DNA of 53,871 bases from Parcubacteria group bacterium M6-OD1-4. GTDB taxonomy: Bacteria > Patescibacteriota > Patescibacteriia > Patescibacteriales > UBA12465. The stretch is taken from contig LSNS01000011.1 in NCBI GenBank assembly GCA_003056205.1, positions 1 through 53,871 on the forward strand. The letters are read 5' to 3'. The notes beneath the pieces were generated by a model, which did no database searches, had not been told where the DNA came from, and saw only the letters and a program-made list of their open reading frames with translations. Positions 8,906-17,664 of the stretch are shown one piece after another. Made by a program: the position numbers and the translations under genes. Within the stretch, counting starts at the first letter, position 1. The number at the start of each line of letters is the position of its first letter.

Positions 8906-9868
8906 TTAACTTTTAAGTTTTTTCCACCAAGAAGAATGTTGTTGATACCAGTTAATGGTTTCTTGTAATCCTTGTTGAAAATTAATTTTTGGCGACCAAG
9001 AGAGTTCTCGCTGAGCTTTACGAGAATCAATAGCATACCGCTGATCATGCCCAGGACGATCACTAACATACTTAATTTTGCTCTCCGGGAAAGACATTAA
9101 TTTTAAAATTAATTTCGTAATCTCTAAATTAGAATATTCATTATTAGCCCCCAAACAATAAGTCTCACCAATCTTCCCGTGATGAATGATTAGGTCTATT
9201 CCACGGTTATGATCATCAACATGAATCCAGTCCCGAACATTCTGGCCAGTGCCATAAACTGGAACAGTCTGATCTGTTAATAAATTAGTAATGAATAAGG
9301 GAATTAATTTTTCGGGATATTGATAGGGGCCATAGTTGTTAGAACAATTAGAAATAGTAATGGGCAAATTGTAAGTATGGAAATAAGCCCGTACCAAATG
9401 ATCAGCCGCCGCTTTAGAAGCACTATAGGGAGAGTGGGGCTGATAAGGACTCTGCTCATTAAATTTTTCAGCATTAAAGTCTAAACTACCAAAAACCTCG
9501 TCAGTAGAAATATGGTGAAAACGAATTTGTCGCTGACGGGCTGCTTCTAATAGCACTCGAGTACCCTCAACATTGGTTTTAATAAAATCAGCACTATTGA
9601 GAATAGAACGATCCACATGGCTTTCAGCAGCAAAATGAACAATCAGCTCAACGTCCGCCACTAATTTATTAACTAAACGAGCATCACTAATATCACCGTG
9701 AACAAATTGATAATGAGGATGACTACTAATATCTTCTAAATTATCCAAATTGCCAGCATAAGTCAGTAAATCTAAATTAACCAAATAATCAGTGGGATAT
9801 TTTTTTAACCAATAATGAATAAAATTGGAGCCAATAAAACCTGCCCCACCAGTTACTAATAATTTCAT
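8906..9868 (-). CDS. rfbB: dTDP-glucose 4,6-dehydratase
   Basis: An extended SDR of 320 residues. It has the NAD motif GGAGFIGSNFIHYWL at the N-terminus, the STDEVFGSL segment carrying the catalytic Thr-Asp-Glu of RmlB enzymes, YSASKAAADHLVRAY with the catalytic Tyr and Lys, and SNCSNNYGPYQYPEKLIPL. These are the signatures of RmlB/RfbB, which converts dTDP-glucose to dTDP-4-keto-6-deoxyglucose. An RmlC-like cupin lies two genes upstream in the same run, but no rmlA or rmlD is in the window, so the end sugar is open. Confidence 0.9.
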   Translation of the reverse strand: MKLLVTGGAGFIGSNFIHYWLKKYPTDYLVNLDLLTYAGNLDNLEDISSHPHYQFVHGDISDARLVNKLVADVELIVHFAAESHVDRSILNSADFIKTNVEGTRVLLEAARQRQIRFHHISTDEVFGSLDFNAEKFNEQSPYQPHSPYSASKAAADHLVRAYFHTYNLPITISNCSNNYGPYQYPEKLIPLFITNLLTDQTVPVYGTGQNVRDWIHVDDHNRGIDLIIHHGKIGETYCLGANNEYSNLEITKLILKLMSFPESKIKYVSDRPGHDQRYAIDSRKAQRELSWSPKINFQQGLQETINWYQQHSSWWKKLKS

Positions 9869-9904
9869 AAAAGATGAAAAACTAAACCACTATTTTAATA
9901 AAAC

Positions 9905-10300
9905 TTAACTCCTTAACTTTTTAATAATTTCTTCGGCGGCTCCCGGGGCATAAGTAGTTCGCAACCAAGAACGGTGTTGATCATGAGCATCACGGGGGAT
10001 AAGATGAAAATGGAGATGCTCCACCTCTTGACCAGCGGCACGACCATTATTAACTGAGAGATTATAAGCAGCTAATCCTAATTTGGTCTTTAATAAATAA
10101 GCAACTTTTTTAACCACCGTAATTAAATACTTCAATTCCTCTTCAGGAATTTCTTCCAAATTTTGATAATGTTTTTTTGGAATCACTAAGGTGTGTCCAG
10201 GATTGACTGGTTTAATATCTAAAAAAGCTAAAACTTGCTCATCTTCATAAACTCGATAAGCAGGGATTTCCTGATTAATAATTTTACAAAAAATACACAT
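9905..10300 (-). CDS. HIT family nucleotide hydrolase
   Basis: A 131-residue histidine-triad protein. The N-terminus CIFCKIINQEIPAYRVYED is the standard opening of the HinT/YcfF branch, with the CxxC-type zinc cysteines partly kept. The triad is EHLHFHLIP (about residues 96-104), where the alternating histidines include the nucleophile. HIT proteins hydrolyse nucleoside phosphoramidates or related nucleotide adducts; the natural substrate here is unknown. It lies between the RmlC-like gene and rfbB with about 30-base gaps. Confidence 0.9.
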   Translation of the reverse strand: MCIFCKIINQEIPAYRVYEDEQVLAFLDIKPVNPGHTLVIPKKHYQNLEEIPEEELKYLITVVKKVAYLLKTKLGLAAYNLSVNNGRAAGQEVEHLHFHLIPRDAHDQHRSWLRTTYAPGAAEEIIKKLRS

Positions 10301-10332
10301 AGTCTGTTATAAATTAAAACTGATAATTAAAA

Positions 10333-10785
10333 CTATTTAATCTGATAAGGACTTGTCGGATCTTGCTCCCAACGAATTTCATCTATTTTCTCTTTTTTTC
10401 CTAAACCTTTATATAATTTATTAGGAAAATTAATGCTAAAAGCGGGAATCTTAGAAATACATTTATAACCATGGACAACTCCAGGAGGAACAATGACTAG
10501 ACAAGGATTATTTTCACCAACTTCAATCTCGAGAGATTCACCATTCGTTTTTGAGTCTTGACGACGATCCCAAAGATAAAGACGAAAAGTACCAGGACCC
10601 ACAAAAATAAAACAATCACTTTGAGCAACATGCTCATGTGGACCACGCACTATTCCTGGCTTGGTTAAACTGACATAAGACATGGTGGGTTTAAAATCTA
10701 ATTCATCGTTCCGAAAAACTTCCGCCAACCAACCACGTTCATCAGAATATTTAGCAATTTTTCTAATAAGAACATCTTTAATCAT
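10333..10785 (-). CDS. dTDP-4-dehydrorhamnose 3,5-epimerase-like cupin
   Basis: A 150-residue cupin with RmlC features: DERGWLAEVFRND near the start, RGPHEH where RmlC has RGxHxQ with the catalytic histidine, and PPGVVHGYK matching the second conserved histidine region. It is shorter than typical RmlC (about 180) and lacks the usual C-terminal segment, so a different keto-sugar epimerase or isomerase of the same superfamily is possible. The rfbB product two genes on would supply a suitable dTDP-4-keto-6-deoxy sugar. Confidence 0.75.
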   Translation of the reverse strand: MIKDVLIRKIAKYSDERGWLAEVFRNDELDFKPTMSYVSLTKPGIVRGPHEHVAQSDCFIFVGPGTFRLYLWDRRQDSKTNGESLEIEVGENNPCLVIVPPGVVHGYKCISKIPAFSINFPNKLYKGLGKKEKIDEIRWEQDPTSPYQIK

Positions 10786-10793
10786 AAATAATA

Positions 10794-11798
10794 TTATTTA
10801 ATTTCTTGAGCAGCTGGATATTCTAGTAAACCCCGCTGGGCTCCTAAATGAGAAACTTTCGCCGCTGCATTTAAAAGAGCCAATTCTAAAGCACGATTAA
10901 TATCATTAGAAAATAAGATCATCCCCGCGGCAAACGAAGAATTAAAAACATCCCCAATTCCAGTAGTATCCACGGTTTTTGTCCCTTTAATAATTTGCCG
11001 ACGATAAATCTGCTGACCATCATAAACCATCACTCCTTCAAAACCGAGAGTAATTACGACATACTGGGGGCCAAAACTATGCATAATTTTAATTAAATTT
11101 TCCGGATTATTCAAAAATTTCCGCCCCAGGTGACGATGTTTCTCAGAACTCATAATCAATTCTAGAGCTTCATCCTTATTAGAAGCTAAAACACTAACCT
11201 TCTTTAAATAGGGAGCAATTTTCTTTACTCCTAATAAATATTGAGTCATCCCTGGATTCCAAAATACTCGCGGACTGTTTTTTTGATCCAGCACTGAGAA
11301 AATCTTTTTTAATTCGGCCGGCCAATTACCAGCGAGAGAAGCAATATAGATGTTTTGGGCGGAAGATAAAACCTTTAACTGTCGGGGACTTAAAGATAAT
11401 TTAGTATTTGCTCCTCGCTGAGCAAAAATAATTCGTTCTCCAGAAGGAGAAATCAGGACAAAAGAAGAGCCACTCTCTGCCCCCTTAATTATCGACAGAA
11501 AATTAGTATTCACCTTTTGCTGACGAAGATTTTTTTTGATAAACTCTCCATCCTCATCATCACCAATGGGCGCTAAACAAGCAACTCGAAAACCAAGTTT
11601 TGCTAAACAAACTGCCGCATTCGCTGCCCCTCCGCCAAAAGCATAATAAAATTTATCTACTTTAATCTTCGCCCCAGTTTCAAAAGCGAGAACATTTTGA
11701 CGTAAAAGATCACGACGATTCTTAATCAACACTCCTTGATCAGTAAAAAAAGAAATATCTCGAGTCGTCCCACCAATAGTAATAAAATTATAAATCAT
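10794..11798 (-). CDS. PfkB family carbohydrate/nucleoside kinase
   Basis: A 334-residue ribokinase-fold protein. The N-terminal PfkB signature is seen in YAFGGGAANAAVCLAKLG and the C-terminal one in VDTTGIGDVFNSSFAAGMI, whose Asp is the catalytic base. It should phosphorylate a sugar, sugar phosphate or nucleoside with ATP; the substrate cannot be read. It directly follows mreD (21-base gap) on the same strand and precedes the RmlC-like gene by 8 bases, so it is probably co-transcribed with mreBCD. Confidence 0.85.
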   Translation of the reverse strand: MIYNFITIGGTTRDISFFTDQGVLIKNRRDLLRQNVLAFETGAKIKVDKFYYAFGGGAANAAVCLAKLGFRVACLAPIGDDEDGEFIKKNLRQQKVNTNFLSIIKGAESGSSFVLISPSGERIIFAQRGANTKLSLSPRQLKVLSSAQNIYIASLAGNWPAELKKIFSVLDQKNSPRVFWNPGMTQYLLGVKKIAPYLKKVSVLASNKDEALELIMSSEKHRHLGRKFLNNPENLIKIMHSFGPQYVVITLGFEGVMVYDGQQIYRRQIIKGTKTVDTTGIGDVFNSSFAAGMILFSNDINRALELALLNAAAKVSHLGAQRGLLEYPAAQEIK

Positions 11799-11819
11799 AT
11801 TGTTATCATAACATAAAAA

Positions 11820-12353
11820 TTATTTCTTTTCCAAAAAGAAGGGTTGCCAACGCCGGCTAAAAAAATTAACTAAGTTAAACATCAGCAAGGCAAAGATTTC
11901 ACTCCAAATAATTTGATAAATAAGGGTCGACCAAAAATAACTATTCTGAAGAAAGAATATTTTGGAACTAGCAAAGGAAAAATAACTTAATGAAGCTAAT
12001 AAAAGATTATAAAAAATAGTTGCTAAAAATATTAACAAACTAAAAGAATATAGAGAACGATTGGTCAGCCATTTTCGTAAAATCCAGCTAACAAAAACAA
12101 CCGTTAAAAATAAAGTAATAAGGTAGAAGCCAAAAAAATTAAAGAACAAAATATCGAGATAAAAACCGCCAATAATGGCCGCACTGGCTGCTGAACGAAA
12201 ATCATAGAAAAAAAGAAGAAAAACTAGAATAATTAATAATAAATTCAAATCACGAAAAAATTGTGGCAAGACGGCTAAAATAGAAAATTGGCTAATAACC
12301 ACCAAGAGAATAAAGAGAAAAAAAAGAATAATTTGTCCAATTTTTTTAAACAT
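11820..12353 (-). CDS. mreD: Rod shape-determining protein MreD
   Basis: A 177-residue, very hydrophobic protein with about five membrane segments, matching MreD in size and hydropathy. The identity rests on position directly after mreC as well as on composition, since MreD is poorly conserved. MreD is the integral membrane partner of MreC in the elongasome. Confidence 0.8.
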   Translation of the reverse strand: MFKKIGQIILFFLFILLVVISQFSILAVLPQFFRDLNLLLIILVFLLFFYDFRSAASAAIIGGFYLDILFFNFFGFYLITLFLTVVFVSWILRKWLTNRSLYSFSLLIFLATIFYNLLLASLSYFSFASSKIFFLQNSYFWSTLIYQIIWSEIFALLMFNLVNFFSRRWQPFFLEKK

Positions 12354-12412
12354 AGCTGGAACTAAATTGAAAGAAAATTAAATTCTATAAAAGCGAAAAC
12401 AAAAACCACAAT

Positions 12413-13219
12413 TTATTGCGGGATAACAATAGAAACAATAGTTAAATTATCAAAGTTAATTAGTGGTTGAATAGTGGCTGTTTGCCAAACCGCATTACTG
12501 CTTTGATGAATTTGTGAGATCTTGCCAATTAACAAACCGCGAGGAATTTCGTTCTCTAAACCAGAAGTAATAATCATCTCCCCAAGTTTAAGTTTTTCAG
12601 ATTGGGGAATAAAATTCATTTGAATAGTCAAGCCAAGATTACCACTCGTCACCCCTTGCGTTAAAGTTTGATTTTGAACTGCGGCGGCTAATTTACAATT
12701 AATATTCGTGCTTAAACAAGCAATAGCACTAGTATTCTTGACTTCCATAATTTTTCCAATGATTATTCCTTGGGAATTAATTATCGCCAATCCTGGTCGC
12801 AAACCAGATTGCCGACCACGATCAATAATTAAATCTCCTCGATTACCAAGACGAAGCTGTTTAGCAATAATCGTCGCCGTTATCGTCTGAAAATGATGAG
12901 TGCTTTTTAATTTTAAAATAGAACGTAATTTTTGATTACTAGCATTAATTTCTAGACAGCGGGAATTAGCAACTGTGAGCGTATTAACCAATTTCTCAAG
13001 TTGTTGAACTTTGGTCTGCAGGACCTGACGATCATAACGTTGTTGATAAGAACTTCGAAAATTTGTTCCCCAGTCATACAAACGAACAGTTAATGGTTTA
13101 GTAGCAGATAACAAAAAATCTTCTAGCGGAGCTAAAAGACCAATGCTATGTAAAACAATTAGGAAGACAATAAGCGTTGAGAAAATTACTAGGGGATTAT
13201 TTTTCTTAATTTTTAGCAT
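12413..13219 (-). CDS. mreC: Rod shape-determining protein MreC
   Basis: About 268 residues from the ATG at 13219 (MLKIKKNN). A TTG 9 codons earlier is possible but lies 2 bases after the mreB stop. It has one N-terminal membrane anchor (about residues 9-28), a coiled-coil stretch (LQTKVQQLEKLVNTL) and the two-lobed MreC beta domain with GDLIIDRGRQSGLRPGLAII and GEMIITSGLENEIPRGLLIGK, both hallmark segments. It acts outside the membrane, linking MreB filaments to wall enzymes. Confidence 0.92.
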   Translation of the reverse strand: MLKIKKNNPLVIFSTLIVFLIVLHSIGLLAPLEDFLLSATKPLTVRLYDWGTNFRSSYQQRYDRQVLQTKVQQLEKLVNTLTVANSRCLEINASNQKLRSILKLKSTHHFQTITATIIAKQLRLGNRGDLIIDRGRQSGLRPGLAIINSQGIIIGKIMEVKNTSAIACLSTNINCKLAAAVQNQTLTQGVTSGNLGLTIQMNFIPQSEKLKLGEMIITSGLENEIPRGLLIGKISQIHQSSNAVWQTATIQPLINFDNLTIVSIVIPQ

Positions 13220-13248
13220 ACAAGATTCTTTTCTTGAACAAAGCAAAA

Positions 13249-14289
13249 CTATTCTTCTTCATTGGGCATCATCACCTTATCTAGTAATTCTTTATTATCT
13301 AATAAAATACCAGTTCCCCGAGCCACGCAGGTGAGTGGATCGTCAACTAGTTTAACGGGAATCTTAGTAGCTGCTGATATGGCCTGATCTAAACCACGGA
13401 GTAAACCACCCCCCCCAGATAAAAATAAGCCTCGTTCATAAATATCAGAAACTAATTCCGGCGGAGTAGTTTCTAAAATTGTTTTAATATTTTCAATAAT
13501 CCGATTTACTGTTCGACTCAAAGCTTCCCGAATCTGTTTATCGGTGGCCATTAAAGCTTTAGGCAAACCAGTTAATAAATCACGACCCCGAACTTCAATT
13601 TCTTGAGGACTTTCCAAAGGACCAGCAGAACCAACGGCGATTTTAATACTCTCCGCTAATTGTTCACCAATTAAAATATTAAATTCTTCCCGCACATATT
13701 CAATAATATTATTATCAAATTCATTGCCAGCGGCTTTTAAAGACTTCCAAGTAACGACACCACCAAGAGAAATTACCGCAATTTCAGTTGTGCCACCGCC
13801 AATATCAACAATCATTGTCGCCGTCGCTTCCGTTACTGGTAACCGGGCACCAATAGCTGCCGCCATCGCTTCATTAATTAAATACACTTTCCGAGCCCCA
13901 GCCGATTTAGCAGCATCTTCTACTGCTTTTTTCTCTACTTCAGTTAAATCTAAGGGAATGCCAATCACCACCCGGGGGCGAGATACTAAAGAGAAATTCT
14001 CATGATGAACTTTATTAATAAAATATTTCAACATTTTCTCAGTAATCTCAAAATCAGAAATTACACCATCCACCAAAGGTTTAATGGCCTCAATATGTCC
14101 TGGAGTTTTACCAACCATTTTTTTAGCAGCTTCACCTACTTCCAAAATTTCATTAGTCCGCTTATTAATGGCGACAACGCTGGGTTCATTAATAATAATT
14201 CCTTTATCTGCTAAATAAACCAAAGTATTTTTGGTCCCCAGATCAATTCCTAAATCTTGATTAAATTTTCCAAAAAATTTACCAAACAT
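13249..14289 (-). CDS. mreB: Rod shape-determining protein MreB
   Basis: A 346-residue, full-length MreB. Actin-fold motifs: GIDLGTKNTLVYL (phosphate 1), IVDIGGGTTEIAVISLGGVV (phosphate 2) and GLFLSGGGGLLRGLDQAI (adenosine). It is the first gene of an mreB-mreC-mreD-pfkB run. It differs clearly from the second copy at 7353-8360 in the N-terminal extension (MFGKFFGKFNQ) and the acidic tail (MMPNEEE). It stops with TAG. Confidence 0.95.
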   Translation of the reverse strand: MFGKFFGKFNQDLGIDLGTKNTLVYLADKGIIINEPSVVAINKRTNEILEVGEAAKKMVGKTPGHIEAIKPLVDGVISDFEITEKMLKYFINKVHHENFSLVSRPRVVIGIPLDLTEVEKKAVEDAAKSAGARKVYLINEAMAAAIGARLPVTEATATMIVDIGGGTTEIAVISLGGVVTWKSLKAAGNEFDNNIIEYVREEFNILIGEQLAESIKIAVGSAGPLESPQEIEVRGRDLLTGLPKALMATDKQIREALSRTVNRIIENIKTILETTPPELVSDIYERGLFLSGGGGLLRGLDQAISAATKIPVKLVDDPLTCVARGTGILLDNKELLDKVMMPNEEE

Positions 14290-14346
14290 AATTTAAATAT
14301 AGATGACCATTATTAATTAATAAATAATAATGAAAATATCAGAATT

Positions 14347-15783
14347 TTAATAACTGCGAGCAAATAACCAATCGTGTTTAGCTTCTTGACCACTAATAAA
14401 ACATTTCTTGTTTTTTGGTGCTCGTTGAGCATTTTCAGGTAATAATAAACGAGAAACTATTCCATATTTTTCTTTAAGTTGCTTTTCAGTTTCTGGATCT
14501 TCACTCCAACTAGCCTCAAACCAAACCTGTTGCTTATCAATTTCTTCCCAATTTTCAATTCGTTTAATATGCCCAGTAAAAAAGTTTTGAGCTTGCTGAT
14601 ATAAATTATCTTGAATTTCGGAAATCAAGTTTACTAAATAATTATCTAAATTAACTCGAGAGATTAATTCTTTACGATCATCATCCCGACGAAAAACTGT
14701 GACTTCTTTTTTATTCACTTCTTGCAAACCAATCTCTAAACGAACTGGTACGCCCCGTATTTCCCAATGATTAAATTTAAATCCTGGACTTAAATTCTGG
14801 CGACGATCAATTTTAACCCGATATTTCTTTTGTAAAGTCTGCTCCAATTCTTGGCAATAAGCGAGCACCTGTCGTTGACCATCGTCATCTCGATAAATCG
14901 GAACAATAATGATTTGAATCGGCGCCACATTAGGTGGTAAACGTAAACCATTATCATCACCATGGACCATAATTAAAGCACCAACCGCTCGCCAAGATAA
15001 GCCCCAACTATTCTGATGAACAAGATGTGATTGACCATCGGCCCCTAAATAATTAACGTTAAAAACTTTAGCAAAATTAGTTCCCAAATAATGACTAGTA
15101 GCTCCTTGGATAGCCTTTCCATCCCGAGACATAAGTTCTACCGTCGTCGTCGCTACCGCACCCGCAAATTTCTCACTCTCTGACTTTTGACCAGCTAAAG
15201 ACGGAATGGCCATAAATTTATAAATATCCTGATAAATTTGCGTCATCTTTTGAACTTCTGAGCGGGCCTCCTCTTCATTTGCAAAAGCAGTATGTCCTTC
15301 CTGCCATAAAAATTCACTCCAACGCAAAAAAGCACGTGGTCGTTTTTCCCAACGAACAACATTCGCCCACTGATTTAATCGTAAAGGTAAATCTTGGTAG
15401 CTTTGAATCCAACGAGCATAGGTCTTATACATGGCCGCTTCACTCGTCGGACGAATAACTAATTTATTCTCTAATTCTTTGCCACCAGCATGAGTAACCA
15501 CTGCTAGTTCTGGAGCAAAACCTTGAACATGGTCTTTTTCCGCTTCTAAATTAGCCAGCGGAACAAAAATTGGGAAATAAACATTTTCCACCCCATCTTC
15601 TTCCAAACGCCGACTTAATTCTGCTTTGATTAATTCCCAAATTTTTAAACCATAAGGACGGACAATCCCACAACCGCGGACCTCTGATGGTTCAGCTAAT
15701 TCGGCCTCACGGACCACATCCTGATACCATTGAGGAAAATCAGTAGCTTGCTTAGTAATTGTTTTTTTTCCTGTAATAGACAT
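14347..15783 (-). CDS. proS: Proline--tRNA ligase, archaeal/eukaryotic-type
   Basis: A 478-residue class II synthetase. Motif 2 is in NVVRWEKRPRAFLRWSEFLW, preceded by RPTSEAAMY; the C-terminal anticodon domain begins near QIIIVPIYRDD. The length, the absence of the bacterial editing insertion and the C-terminal zinc-type tail ending in a tyrosine (LFARSY) place it in the short archaeal/eukaryotic ProRS class, which is found in some bacteria. It charges tRNA-Pro. It is transcribed with or near the methyltransferase gene upstream (48-base gap). Confidence 0.93.
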   Translation of the reverse strand: MSITGKKTITKQATDFPQWYQDVVREAELAEPSEVRGCGIVRPYGLKIWELIKAELSRRLEEDGVENVYFPIFVPLANLEAEKDHVQGFAPELAVVTHAGGKELENKLVIRPTSEAAMYKTYARWIQSYQDLPLRLNQWANVVRWEKRPRAFLRWSEFLWQEGHTAFANEEEARSEVQKMTQIYQDIYKFMAIPSLAGQKSESEKFAGAVATTTVELMSRDGKAIQGATSHYLGTNFAKVFNVNYLGADGQSHLVHQNSWGLSWRAVGALIMVHGDDNGLRLPPNVAPIQIIIVPIYRDDDGQRQVLAYCQELEQTLQKKYRVKIDRRQNLSPGFKFNHWEIRGVPVRLEIGLQEVNKKEVTVFRRDDDRKELISRVNLDNYLVNLISEIQDNLYQQAQNFFTGHIKRIENWEEIDKQQVWFEASWSEDPETEKQLKEKYGIVSRLLLPENAQRAPKNKKCFISGQEAKHDWLFARSY

Positions 15784-15831
15784 AATAATTCTTCTTTATC
15801 TTAACCAAAAAAAATGCTCTTGTAAAGTCGC

Positions 15832-17040
15832 CTAAATTCGCTCAGCAAGAATATAATAAGCTTGCTGATCTCCCAAAATAGTGAAAATTAAAAATAACTG
15901 GCCACCTTCTTTTAATTTAGTTCGTCGATAAACTTCTTCCGGTTTAAATGGAAGGTGTTTGACAATCACATTCGCTCGCTCTAAATGGCGAGCTTTAATA
16001 AATTTTTGCAGAGCTGACCAAGAAAAAGTTTCAGAAGCTAAAACTTTAAACACCCGCCAGAGATCGGGAATTTCCGCTTGAACAATATTTTGACTAGTGA
16101 GAAAGGGTAAATAAGGGCTTAATTTTGATAATTGATATTTAAGAGCCAAGTCATCAACGAGATGAGCCTTGACAATCGCTTTATTAGGTTCATACCAGTA
16201 ATTTAAAGCCTGCTTCACAAAAACTGGATTTTTCCGAGGCTGGTTTTGATAAGTTTTAAAGCCATCCGCAGTTAAAATAGTTGCCCGCCGTTCTGCCGTT
16301 TTTAAGTCACCAAACCAGAGCATCACCACTTTATTAGTATTATGTTCAGAAATTACCTCAACTTCAGGTTGTTCTGGTAATAATTTCAATTCCCGATAAT
16401 CAAAGGCCGGAGAAATTTTCACTCCCAAATTTTTAGTAATTGAAAAAATAGCTGGTAGAATTTCCAAGAGAGGAGGCTGAGAATTTAAAAAAGAACGAGT
16501 TTTAGTCTTCCCCGGACGATAACGAGAAGGATCTAAAAATAAAGCATCAACTCCTCCTAATGATTCTTGTTTTGATAATTCTTCTTGAACCTCAGCTAAA
16601 ATAAATTTAATTTTTGAAGAAACTCCCCAAACCTGAGTATTGAGCCGAGCACAAGCTAAATTAACTTCATCCTGATCGATGGCAATCACCCGTCGACAAC
16701 GTCTTGCTAAAGAAATTAAATTGCCACCCAAACCACAAGTTAAATCAGCAACTCGCCATTCTTTTTTGAATCGTTGCGCTAAATAATTAGAGATTTTTTC
16801 TCCCGTTGCTTGTTCTAAGGCTAAAGAACTAAAAAACATTTCTGCGGCACGACTAAACTTTTCCTGAGCTTTCCGCCGTAATTTAAGCAAACTAACCACC
16901 GCTCCCAGATAAGGAGAATCTAATTTTTTTTTGGATCTCAACAATAAACGAAAGAGAGCGGTCTCGTCATCATTGACATACCGCTCTAATAATTCTTTTC
17001 CCGCTGAAGATGTTAAAAAATCTAATTCCGAAATAGTCAT
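15832..17040 (-). CDS. Class I SAM-dependent methyltransferase with THUMP-like tail
   Basis: A 402-residue protein. An N-terminal helical region is followed by a Rossmann methyltransferase core: motif I VADLTCGLGGNLISLA, the acidic motif II in RVIAIDQDEVNLACA and a motif IV-like DALFLDPSRYRPG. The C-terminal about 100 residues (NVIVKHLPFKPEEVYRRTKL) resemble the THUMP-like domain that accompanies this family. It probably methylates RNA, but the substrate is not established from sequence. It starts 2 bases from the ruvA stop, so the two are coupled. Confidence 0.8.
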   Translation of the reverse strand: MTISELDFLTSSAGKELLERYVNDDETALFRLLLRSKKKLDSPYLGAVVSLLKLRRKAQEKFSRAAEMFFSSLALEQATGEKISNYLAQRFKKEWRVADLTCGLGGNLISLARRCRRVIAIDQDEVNLACARLNTQVWGVSSKIKFILAEVQEELSKQESLGGVDALFLDPSRYRPGKTKTRSFLNSQPPLLEILPAIFSITKNLGVKISPAFDYRELKLLPEQPEVEVISEHNTNKVVMLWFGDLKTAERRATILTADGFKTYQNQPRKNPVFVKQALNYWYEPNKAIVKAHLVDDLALKYQLSKLSPYLPFLTSQNIVQAEIPDLWRVFKVLASETFSWSALQKFIKARHLERANVIVKHLPFKPEEVYRRTKLKEGGQLFLIFTILGDQQAYYILAERI

Positions 17041-17042
17041 GA

Positions 17043-17627
17043 CTATTTTTTAAATATTTTTTTTAAAGCCTGTTTAACCCGTTCACCGCTATCTTTAATT
17101 TGAGAGTCTACTAAACTTAAGGCTTGCCGGGCCTCACTGAGAGAATAGCCTAAAGACATTAGAGCATCAATTTCATCACTACTCGCCATTAAACTAAGTG
17201 GATCTAAAGATCCCGTCTGTTGACTGGAGCGAAGAACTTTATTTTTTAATTCCAATACTAAACGTTCCGCAGTTTTCTGACCAATTCCCGAAACTTTTGT
17301 CAGAAGATTAGCATCGCCCCGAATAATAGCTTCACGAATATCTTCTGTCGCCGCCATATTCAAAACACCCAAAGCTGATTTTGGTCCGATCCCAGAAACA
17401 GTTAATAGTAATTCAAATAATTCTAAATCTGCTAAATTCGGGAAACCATATAAATCACTAGCTTCTTCTCGCACCCGATGATGAATATAGACTTCTAACT
17501 CTTGCTTAATTTTTAGATCAGCTAAAAAAGTTTCGCCCATAAAAACTTGATAGCCGATATTAGTAACTTCAATAATTGCATAATTTAAAGTTTTATTAAT
17601 TATTTTTCCTCTTAAAAATGAAATCAT
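17043..17627 (-). CDS. ruvA: Holliday junction branch migration protein RuvA
   Basis: About 194 residues from the ATG at 17627 (MISFLRGK, the usual RuvA start); a TTG three codons upstream is less likely. It has the N-terminal OB domain, two helix-hairpin-helix motifs (LTVSGIGPKSALGVL and LTKVSGIGQKTAERLVLEL) and the C-terminal UBA-like domain III (DALMSLGYSLSEARQAL) that contacts RuvB. RuvA binds four-way junctions as a tetramer. ruvB and ruvC are not in the window. Its promoter region is shared back to back with the ncRNA promoter. Confidence 0.95.
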   Translation of the reverse strand: MISFLRGKIINKTLNYAIIEVTNIGYQVFMGETFLADLKIKQELEVYIHHRVREEASDLYGFPNLADLELFELLLTVSGIGPKSALGVLNMAATEDIREAIIRGDANLLTKVSGIGQKTAERLVLELKNKVLRSSQQTGSLDPLSLMASSDEIDALMSLGYSLSEARQALSLVDSQIKDSGERVKQALKKIFKK

Positions 17628-17629
17628 AC

Positions 17630-17658
17630 TTGACAAAAAAATTATTAAGTGCTAGTAT
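17630..17658 (+). promoter_or_regulatory. Strong sigma70-type promoter for the ncRNA
   Basis: TTGACA at 17630-17635, exactly 17 bases, then TAGTAT at 17653-17658. It points away from ruvA and into a region without a credible protein gene. The -10 area (CTAGTATATAG) is nearly self-complementary and also offers TATACT on the other strand, so it may serve ruvA as well. Confidence 0.8.
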
Positions 17659-17664
17659 ATAGAC

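Noticed and set aside
9868-10333. Complete dTDP-rhamnose pathway
   Set aside because: Only rfbB and an RmlC-like gene are present; rmlA and rmlD are not in the window, so rhamnose is not claimed.
13219-13246. TTG start for mreC at 13246
   Set aside because: It lies 2 bases from the mreB stop with no ribosome site; the ATG at 13219 leads straight into a normal MreC N-terminus.
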